From JANNMJ01 sp031426455 (lineage in GTDB: Bacteria > Bacteroidota > Bacteroidia > Cytophagales > Hymenobacteraceae): a stretch of 64,000 nucleotides of DNA. The stretch covers positions 16,069-80,068 of the forward strand of contig JANPLI010000181.1 in assembly GCA_031426455.1 (NCBI GenBank), written 5' to 3'. The notes under the pieces are model-generated. The model was not told the DNA's origin and did not search any database. It saw only the letters and a program-made list of their open reading frames with translations. Both the position numbers and the translations under genes were made by a program. Of this stretch, positions 58,086-64,000 are shown in pieces (the stretch's first letter is position 1; each line of letters begins with the position of its first letter).

Positions 58086-58186
58086 TTAGGAGGGCGATTG
58101 AGCGATTGAGTGATTTTCGATTGAGTAATTAACGAAGGGCGGAAAAAATCACTCAATCATCAATCACTCAATCGCCAATAAAATTT
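58086..58186. repeat. Word-repeat locus K (GATTGAGTGATT words, inverted arms)
   Basis: The left arm (58091-58130) has GATTGAG/CGATTGAGTGATT words. The right arm (58147-58178) has AATCACTCAATC words, its reverse complement. It sits between the tRNA-Leu 3' end (3 bases away) and the tig start. A fold of the two arms would place a hairpin just after the tRNA. Confidence 0.75.
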
Positions 58187-58188
58187 AG

Positions 58189-58270
58189 TGCGGATGGAGG
58201 GACTCGAACCCACACGCCTTGCGGCACCAGATCCTAAGTCTGGCACGTCTACCAATTTCGCCACATCCGC
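58189..58270 (-). tRNA. tRNA-Leu(UAG)
   Basis: 82 nt on the minus strand. Acceptor stem GCGGATG/CATCCGC, D-arm TGGCGAAATTGGTAGACG, anticodon arm CCAGA-CTTAGGA-TCTGG with anticodon UAG, a long variable arm (TGCCGCAAGGCGT) and T-arm GTGGGTTCGAGTCCCTC. The 3' CCA is not encoded (discriminator A then CT). It has its own consensus promoter. Confidence 0.97.
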
Positions 58271-58329
58271 TTGAAAACCGATGGCGGAAAAACGCGCGCC
58301 CGGCCAGCGCGCGCTTCCCAATCGGGCCG

Positions 58330-58360
58330 CAAAAGTACGGCTTCTGCGCCGATGCGCCAA
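58330..58360 (-). promoter_or_regulatory. Promoter of tRNA-Leu
   Basis: On the minus strand: TTG (58358-58360), a 20-base spacer and TACTTTTG (58330-58337), a full consensus match. The predicted start lies about 54 bases before the mature tRNA 5' end. Confidence 0.7.
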
Positions 58361-58394
58361 GTGCTTGCGCAGATACGGTTTCATTCGGCCGCGG

Positions 58395-58426
58395 TTGGCC
58401 CTTTCGTGGGCACGCCGCTATCTTTG
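58395..58426 (+). promoter_or_regulatory. Promoter of the pyrophosphatase gene
   Basis: TTG (58395-58397), a 21-base spacer and TATCTTTG (58419-58426). The predicted transcript start coincides with the first base of a strong hairpin. Confidence 0.7.
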
Positions 58427-58614
58427 CGCACCCCGCAGCTTTCGGCTCCCAGCCGGCAGTTGCGGGGTTTGGCTTACTATTCGGTCCGTAGCCGATAGAG
58501 AGGCCGTCCGGCCGCTGCTGGCCTTGCCGGGTGCAATCGTTCGCATTGCGCCCCGGAAATCCGGCCCTGGCCGTTACGCCTGTTTTTTCTTTCATCCCCT
58601 TCATCAAACCCCTG

Positions 58615-60822
58615 ATGCACTGGATTGCTTACTCCGCGCCCGCCCTTGGTGTGCTGGCGCTTGGTTACACCGCCCTCAAATCGTCGTGGGTCAGCCGGCA
58701 GGAAGCCGGTACGCCCCGAATGGCTGAAATCGCCGGCTATATTGCCGACGGCGCAATGGCTTTTCTGAAAGCCGAATACCGCGTCCTGGGGCTGTTCGCC
58801 GTGCTGGCGTGCGCCTTTCTGGGCTTTCTGAGCTACGGCGACGCGCGGTCGTCGCCCATCGTCATTCTGGCGTTTCTGCTCGGCGCCTTCCTGTCGGCGC
58901 TGGCTGGCTTCATCGGGATGCGCATCGCCACTAAAGCCAACGTGCGCACCGCCCACGCCGCGCGCACCTCGCTGACGGCAGCGCTGAACGTCTCGTTCAC
59001 CGGCGGCTCGGTGATGGGAATGGGCGTGGCTGGCCTGGCCGTGCTGGGTCTGGGCTCGCTCTTCATCATGTTTTACTTTCTGTTCGTAAACGGCGCCTCG
59101 CCGAACGGCCCGGAGATGGAGCGCGCCCTGGAAGTGCTGACGGGCTTCTCGCTGGGCGCTGAATCCATCGCCCTCTTTGCCCGCGTGGGCGGCGGTATCT
59201 ACACCAAAGCGGCCGATGTGGGTGCTGATCTGGTGGGTAAAGTCGAAGCCGGTATCCCCGAAGATGACCCCCGCAACCCCGCCACCATCGCCGACAACGT
59301 GGGCGACAACGTGGGCGACGTGGCCGGGATGGGCGCCGACCTCTTCGGCTCCTACGTGGCCACGATCCTGGCCACGATGGTGCTGGGCCGCGAAGTGCGC
59401 GCCCTGGGCGACCAGTTCGGCGGGCTCTCGCCGATTCTGCTGCCGATGGTGATCGCCGGCCTCGGCATCGTCTTCTCGCTGATCGGTATCCTGACGGTGC
59501 GCGTCAAAGAAGGCGGCAACGTGCAGGGCGCGCTGAACATCGGCAACTACGTGTCAGTGGCGCTGACGGCCGTGGCCTCGTACTTCCTCGTGCATTGGAT
59601 GCTGCCCGCCAAGATGCAGATGCTGCGCCTGAACGCCGCCGACTTCACCGCCGACGGCGTGTTCTACGCCATCGTCACGGGCCTGGTGGTGGGCGCGCTG
59701 ATGTCGATCATCACCGAATACTACACCGCAATGGGTCGCCGCCCGGTGATGAGCATCGTGCAGAAAGCCTCCACGGGCCACGCGACGGTCGTCATCGGCG
59801 GGCTGGCCGTCGGGATGGAATCCACCGTGCTGCCGATCATCGTGCTGGCGGCCGGCATCATTATGAGCTTCGAGTTTGCGGGCCTCTACGGCGTGGCCAT
59901 TGCCGCCGCCGGGATGATGGCCACCACCGCGATGCAACTCGCCATCGACGCTTTCGGCCCCATCGCCGACAACGCCGGCGGCATCGCCGAAATGAGCGAG
60001 TTGCCGAAGGAAGTCCGCGAGCGCACCGATATCCTCGACGCCGTGGGCAATACCACCGCCGCTACTGGCAAGGGCTTCGCCATTGCGTCGGCCGCACTCA
60101 CCTCGTTGGCGCTCTTCGCCGCCTTTATGGGCACGGCGCACATCAGCTCCATCGATATCTCGAACGCCCGCGTGCTGGGCGGCCTCTTCGTGGGCGCGAT
60201 GATTCCGTTCATTTTCTCGGCGCTGGCCATTGCTGCCGTGGGCCGCGCCGCGATGGCGATGGTGCAGGAAGTGCGCCGCCAGTTCCGCGAAATTCCGGGC
60301 ATCATGCAGGGTACCGGCAAGCCGGAGTACGAAAAATGCGTCGCCATTTCGACCCAGGCCGCCATCCGCGAGATGATTCTGCCCGGCGCCATTGCGCTGC
60401 TCGTGCCGATCATCATCGGCTTCACGATGGGCCCGGAAGTGCTGGGCGGCGTCCTGGCCGGCGTCACGGTGAGCGGTGTGCTGATGGCAATGTTCCAGTC
60501 GAACGCCGGTGGTGCCTGGGACAACGCGAAGAAGTCGTTCGAAAAAGGCGTCGAAATCAACGGCAAGAAGGAGTTCAAAGGCTCCGACGCGCACAAGGCT
60601 TCCGTGACCGGCGACACCGTCGGCGACCCGTTCAAGGACACGTCCGGCCCGTCGATGAATATCCTCATCAAGCTGATGAGCATCGTTTCGCTCGTCATCG
60701 CGCCGCACATTGCCTCCGACGAAGGCGCCCTGACCGTGTTGCCCGAGCCCGCCAAGACCACCGTCGCGGCGCCCGCTCCGGGCCAGATGGCCCAGCCGGT
60801 GCCGGCCGTGCCGGGGCAGTAA
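58615..60822 (+). CDS. hppA: Membrane-bound (ion-pumping) pyrophosphatase, K+-dependent type
   Basis: 735 aa from ATG 58615, about 16 helices. It couples PPi hydrolysis to H+ and/or Na+ pumping. PPi-binding motifs are intact: GGGIYTKAADVGADLVGKVEAGIPEDDPRNPATIADNVGDNVGD and the C-terminal DNAKKSFE and DTVGDPFKDTSGPS. The segment GNTTAATGKG has Ala where K+-independent enzymes have Lys, so it should be K+-dependent; many of these pump Na+. Pump specificity is inferred. The C-terminal 30 residues are an Ala/Pro tail. Terminator at 60848. Confidence 0.95.
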   Translation: MHWIAYSAPALGVLALGYTALKSSWVSRQEAGTPRMAEIAGYIADGAMAFLKAEYRVLGLFAVLACAFLGFLSYGDARSSPIVILAFLLGAFLSALAGFIGMRIATKANVRTAHAARTSLTAALNVSFTGGSVMGMGVAGLAVLGLGSLFIMFYFLFVNGASPNGPEMERALEVLTGFSLGAESIALFARVGGGIYTKAADVGADLVGKVEAGIPEDDPRNPATIADNVGDNVGDVAGMGADLFGSYVATILATMVLGREVRALGDQFGGLSPILLPMVIAGLGIVFSLIGILTVRVKEGGNVQGALNIGNYVSVALTAVASYFLVHWMLPAKMQMLRLNAADFTADGVFYAIVTGLVVGALMSIITEYYTAMGRRPVMSIVQKASTGHATVVIGGLAVGMESTVLPIIVLAAGIIMSFEFAGLYGVAIAAAGMMATTAMQLAIDAFGPIADNAGGIAEMSELPKEVRERTDILDAVGNTTAATGKGFAIASAALTSLALFAAFMGTAHISSIDISNARVLGGLFVGAMIPFIFSALAIAAVGRAAMAMVQEVRRQFREIPGIMQGTGKPEYEKCVAISTQAAIREMILPGAIALLVPIIIGFTMGPEVLGGVLAGVTVSGVLMAMFQSNAGGAWDNAKKSFEKGVEINGKKEFKGSDAHKASVTGDTVGDPFKDTSGPSMNILIKLMSIVSLVIAPHIASDEGALTVLPEPAKTTVAAPAPGQMAQPVPAVPGQ

Positions 60823-60847
60823 TATTTTTCGCCTTTCGACTTCCTTA

Positions 60848-60890
60848 ATACCCTCGCTGCCAATTCCGGCGGCGAGGGTATTTTTTTTTC
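60848..60890 (+). terminator. Terminator after the pyrophosphatase gene
   Basis: AATACCCTCGC pairs with GCGAGGGTATT, extended by TGCC/GGCG, followed by nine T. Confidence 0.92.
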
Positions 60891-60906
60891 AAATTTTAAC
60901 TGTGCT

Positions 60907-60914
60907 TATCTTTG
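60907..60914 (+). promoter_or_regulatory. Promoter -7 box for the lipoprotein gene
   Basis: TATCTTTG, exact consensus, in an AT-rich stretch, 29 bases before the ATG at 60944. Confidence 0.6.
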
Positions 60915-60943
60915 CGGCTCTAAACCCCAATTTACTCCCATTT

Positions 60944-61708
60944 ATGAGAGGTACTCGTTGCATTCCCATCCTATTCGTTCTCGCGGTGCTCACCACGGGC
61001 TGCCCGCGCCACCACCCCGACGACCCCAAGCCCGACCCCTGTGCCGCGTTGGTGGCCCGTCCGCTTTCGATCAGCTTTATCGAGCGTTTCGGCACTCCCA
61101 CGCCCGATACGGCTAACAGCGGGCAAGATATCACCTTCGAGGCCGCAGGGAGGTACTACACCTCGTGGCGGTGGAAGATCGGCACCGACCCGCGCGAGCA
61201 GACCGGCCAACGCGTCAGCCTCTACTTCCGGCCCACCGAGTTCGGGCGCCTCACGGTGCAACTCATCGGCACCCGGGCGCCCAATACCGCCTGCGACCCG
61301 AAGGACGACGGCATCGACACCGTGCAGCGCACCTTGGTGCTGATGCCCTACGCGGCCATCGCGCGGGCACCCATCCTCGGCCGCTTCCACGGCTACAACC
61401 TGGACGCCCCCCGCGACACGTTCACCGTGCGCATTTTTCAGGCGCCGCGTTACCCCACGCCCGTTGAAGAAGATTACACCTATATCCGCAACCTGGGGCA
61501 AGGCTGTCAGTCGCCTTACTTCGAGGCGCCCGTCAGTTGGCGGGGAGTAACTTTTAACTACGGTGGAAGTGATTTTGGCTGCCTGACGGAAGCCGGCAAC
61601 GGCTACCTGACTTCGCGCGACAGCATTCGTTTTGAATACTATCAGTTCAAATATTTTAATTCACTCGAACGCGTGAACCGCGTGTTCGTGGGCCGGCGGG
61701 TGCGCTGA
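60944..61708 (+). CDS. Predicted lipoprotein, unknown function
   Basis: 254 aa from ATG 60944. Signal MRGTRCIPILFVLAVLTTGC with a lipobox. The mature part reads like one or two beta domains (ISFIERFGTPTPDTANSGQDITFEAAGRYYTSWRWKIGTDPREQTGQRVSLYFRPTEFGRLTVQLIGTR), with four cysteines later in the chain that could form disulfides. Not recognised as a family. It lies 38 bases before the first possible start region of a T9SS protein and may be co-transcribed with it. Confidence 0.75.
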   Translation: MRGTRCIPILFVLAVLTTGCPRHHPDDPKPDPCAALVARPLSISFIERFGTPTPDTANSGQDITFEAAGRYYTSWRWKIGTDPREQTGQRVSLYFRPTEFGRLTVQLIGTRAPNTACDPKDDGIDTVQRTLVLMPYAAIARAPILGRFHGYNLDAPRDTFTVRIFQAPRYPTPVEEDYTYIRNLGQGCQSPYFEAPVSWRGVTFNYGGSDFGCLTEAGNGYLTSRDSIRFEYYQFKYFNSLERVNRVFVGRRVR

Positions 61709-61807
61709 TTGTTTTGTTTTCAATCCCTTTTCAAACCGTTTCAGAAATGACAAACGGTTACGCTTCACCGCTGCTTACGTACGCTGCTGTGCTTCATTGC
61801 CACCACG

Positions 61808-63961
61808 ATGGGGACGCAAACGCTCGCCCAACGCCCCCTCGGCGTCGGCGACCCGCCCGTGGGGGTGTACAATCCCTACGAGCCGTGCGGTCTCAAAGGC
61901 ATCGTGACCAACCCCGCCGGGCCGGCGGTCAACAATGAGTTGCCCGTCAAGAAAAATACGTTCAACTGGCACACGGGGCCGTTGAACAACGGCACCCGGT
62001 GGCCCCTCAACAGCACGTGGGTGCCGAATATGCCCAGCATCGCGCTGCCGTGGTGGCAAACCGACAACGTGCAGATTTCCGCCCTGCAAGGCTACGTCGA
62101 CAAGCCGGCAGACGGCTGGGAGTTGATCAAGCGCGACCTGGGCTACGACGACACCGGCGCCCCCGCCAGCGTCACCAATCCCTACGTCATCCTCTACAAC
62201 AAATACACGGGGATGCTGCGGGTTTTTGTGGCGGTGGCGCAGATCGTTCCCGGCTACAACTTTGCTGAAATTAAGCTCTCCTTTGTTGGAGGAGGCGCCG
62301 CCAAGATAGCCGGTACCCTCAACAAGATGGACGGCATCGGGGTGGCCCTGGAAAACACGACGCCCACCCTGGACAATGCGTTTGCGGCCGTCAGTCCCTT
62401 TCTTAACGAAACAGGGCGGTGGTTTATGGCCGATTTCCCGATGGACTACGACCCGTGTGCCTGTCAGTTCGATTCGAAGCTGGCGGTGACGGTAAGGCTT
62501 ATAAATAATTTGGACATCCAATTGTCGGGCGTCGCCAGCGGCACGTTGGTGACCTCCAACGTAGCCACTCCGGGATCCACCCAGACCAGCTCCGACTTTG
62601 ACTCTTTTGGCTCGGCCTACAAAAAAACACTCAGCGTTGCCAAAAGTGGGCAAAAGAGCTACAAAAGCCTCACTGACTTCGCCTCAGGCGCAAAAAAATG
62701 GCTGAATATTCAACCCACCAACGTAGGATCAGCCGCCGACACGCAGGCAAAAAAGGATGCGATTGATAATTTAAAGAATGCATTAGCTGGTAGTAGCTTT
62801 CTGCGGGCGGGGCTGAGTGCGCTGCCCTGGATTGGGACCGCCGTGAGCGTCTTCGATTCGTTTTTTGGAGGGGGTGAAGAAGCCAGCCCGCAGCCGATCG
62901 CTATGCAACCGATGGCTTTGGAGATGTCGATCAAGCTGAGCGGTACGATTAGCGCCTCCTACTTGTACAAAGACATCACCTTCAACAACCCCGGCCGCCG
63001 CGCCACTACCGCCACCAGCGAGTACCCCTACTACAACGAAGCGATGGGCGTGTTCAGCCTGCTGCGCAAGCCGGTGGTGCGGCGCAAGCGGGTGGATGCG
63101 AGGCCAAATTACCCAAGCGGCAAGGCCACCAGCTACTACTATCAGGTCTCGGAGGGGTTACAGTACGCCATCAATCCGGCCGCCCGGCTGGTAGTCCAGG
63201 ATTTCAAGGCAGCCATCATCCAGGAATGTGCGGTTTATCCTCAGGTTTTGCCTCTTGGATGGGTGTTCGAAGGCCAAACAGCAGAAGGAAAGTACGCCTT
63301 TCGAACTGAGTATATGGATTCATGGTTGGTGCAATGCAACAGTCCGGAATTGTATACGATTACCGGAAGTAGTGTAGGTCCGTACCATATCGACATTGAG
63401 GGCGCAGCTGTTTACATCAAGTTGATGATTAATTTTCGGCGCACGAGTGGTTCGGCCAACGCGCAGAATGTACTTTTTGTACAAAAATACCCCGTTACAC
63501 TGGTAGAATCGGTGGCTACTATGGCCGTACCGTGGCCGTCACCACCCGGCGCGCTTTGCGATGATCTGGTGCTGCTGCCGCAGATTACGCGCACTGCATT
63601 GCAAACTTTCTGCACCGGCTCCATCTACGCAGCAGCCACGACGTTGCCGCGCTCGCCGGTGGTGCAAGGCCCTGACACGACCATCGGCAAGCGCGCCACC
63701 GTGCCGCTGGAGGTAGGCGTGTATCCCAACCCAGCCAACGAGCAACTCAGCGTTCGGTTCGTGACGGGGGGCGCCACGGCCCGGGTGCGCCTGTATGACG
63801 CCTTGGGGCGGGTAGTGTACAGCAGCGGAATAGGCGCCGGAAATGTAGAAGACCTGCAGCAAGCCACCATTCCGCTGGTCAATCTGACAGCGGGGCTATA
63901 CCAATGCGTGGTTGAAAGCGCCGGACGGCGGCAATCGCGGCAGGTCAGCGTACAGCATTAG
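61808..63961 (+). CDS. T9SS-secreted protein with an apparently frameshifted signal peptide
   Basis: 717 aa from ATG 61808, but in-frame codons upstream spell LRTLLCFIATT before MGTQTLAQRP, the hydrophobic core of a signal peptide, and no start codon precedes them after the TGA at 61748. An ATG at 61747 lies one frame off. A one-base indel between 61747 and 61790 is likely (real or a sequence error). The body holds no recognised domain; a helical A/K/S-rich stretch occurs at about 265-320. A C-terminal sorting domain follows (VGVYPNPANEQLSVRF ... LTAGLYQCVVESAGRRQSRQVSVQH). The 62.58-63.5 kb part is less GC-rich than its surroundings. Confidence 0.75.
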   Translation: MGTQTLAQRPLGVGDPPVGVYNPYEPCGLKGIVTNPAGPAVNNELPVKKNTFNWHTGPLNNGTRWPLNSTWVPNMPSIALPWWQTDNVQISALQGYVDKPADGWELIKRDLGYDDTGAPASVTNPYVILYNKYTGMLRVFVAVAQIVPGYNFAEIKLSFVGGGAAKIAGTLNKMDGIGVALENTTPTLDNAFAAVSPFLNETGRWFMADFPMDYDPCACQFDSKLAVTVRLINNLDIQLSGVASGTLVTSNVATPGSTQTSSDFDSFGSAYKKTLSVAKSGQKSYKSLTDFASGAKKWLNIQPTNVGSAADTQAKKDAIDNLKNALAGSSFLRAGLSALPWIGTAVSVFDSFFGGGEEASPQPIAMQPMALEMSIKLSGTISASYLYKDITFNNPGRRATTATSEYPYYNEAMGVFSLLRKPVVRRKRVDARPNYPSGKATSYYYQVSEGLQYAINPAARLVVQDFKAAIIQECAVYPQVLPLGWVFEGQTAEGKYAFRTEYMDSWLVQCNSPELYTITGSSVGPYHIDIEGAAVYIKLMINFRRTSGSANAQNVLFVQKYPVTLVESVATMAVPWPSPPGALCDDLVLLPQITRTALQTFCTGSIYAAATTLPRSPVVQGPDTTIGKRATVPLEVGVYPNPANEQLSVRFVTGGATARVRLYDALGRVVYSSGIGAGNVEDLQQATIPLVNLTAGLYQCVVESAGRRQSRQVSVQH

Positions 63962-63977
63962 GGTTGCGTGGCGTAAT

Positions 63978-64000
63978 GGCGCCGAGTATCACTCGGCGCC
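63978..64000. terminator. Hairpin at the right edge of the window
   Basis: GGCGCCGAGT-ATC-ACTCGGCGCC, a perfect 10 bp stem. It begins 17 bases after the T9SS gene stop. Any T-run would lie outside the window. Confidence 0.65.

Larger units (their letters stand above)
58271..58614. other. 344-base divergent spacer between tRNA-Leu and the pyrophosphatase gene
   Basis: It holds the tRNA promoter (minus), the hppA promoter (plus, 58395-58426) and a leader of about 180 bases. The leader opens with a hairpin (CCCCGCA 58431-58437 with TGCGGGG 58461-58467, inner CGGCT/AGCCG). No gene and no known riboswitch recognised. Confidence 0.65.

Overview
The window is a 64 kb piece of a GC-rich Bacteroidota chromosome, most likely Hymenobacter or a close relative (Cytophagales, Hymenobacteraceae). 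The evidence is four proteins with C-terminal type IX secretion (T9SS) sorting tails, Bacteroidota families (DUF4293, the SurA/PpiD-like foldase starting MALINKIR, paired TonB_C proteins), and about sixteen promoter -7 boxes of the TAnnTTTG type used by Bacteroidota sigma. Start codons are often GTG or TTG. No phage, CRISPR array, plasmid or transposase gene was seen. The one mobile element is a 134 bp MITE.

Layout. 0-9.7 kb: glyA, tatC, a DUF2157 protein, deoC overlapping a SPOR lipoprotein, an M20 amidohydrolase, a glycosyltransferase, a secreted alpha-amylase-family enzyme and DUF4293. 9.9-17.1 kb (minus strand): two large T9SS cargo proteins, then an ECF sigma factor gene overlapping a gene for an apparent envelope-spanning anti-sigma/beta-barrel protein. 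17.3-24.8 kb: gatA, a LysM lytic transglycosylase, a di-haem cytochrome c peroxidase and two exported WD40 proteins. 24.9-33.5 kb: a T9SS propeller protein, small envelope proteins, a GH31 glycosidase, a CxxT thioredoxin-fold protein, two tandem TonB_C proteins and rpsU. 33.5-34.5 kb: a gene-poor stretch with two frameshifted coding remnants around a nested palindrome cluster. 34.5-43.2 kb: a DksA-like gene, scpB, an RluB-type pseudouridine synthase with a very long basic tail, coaX, an outer-membrane protein, lptC and ppiD. 43.3-55.6 kb: a barrel protein, a P460-like cytochrome, a 3HCDH-like gene, ridA, yihY, gltX, fumC, an Hsp20-like gene, kynU, an NTF2-like membrane protein and an EEP-family enzyme. 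55.6-64 kb: the MITE, clpP, tig, tRNA-Leu(UAG), a K+-dependent membrane pyrophosphatase, a lipoprotein and a T9SS protein whose signal peptide looks frameshifted.

Most genes are housekeeping or envelope functions with no single pathway. The most unusual signal is in the spacers: about ten loci carry degenerate 7-14 bp word repeats, usually as opposing arms able to fold. They begin at or within a few bases of the upstream stop codon in eight cases, and one copy lies in frame inside the anti-sigma/barrel gene. Other candidate elements are the MITE, twin hairpins with a shared loop before gltX, the palindrome cluster at 33.9 kb and small palindromes with constant heads and variable stems. All functional calls rest on reading translated sequence and remembered family motifs; no database search was run.
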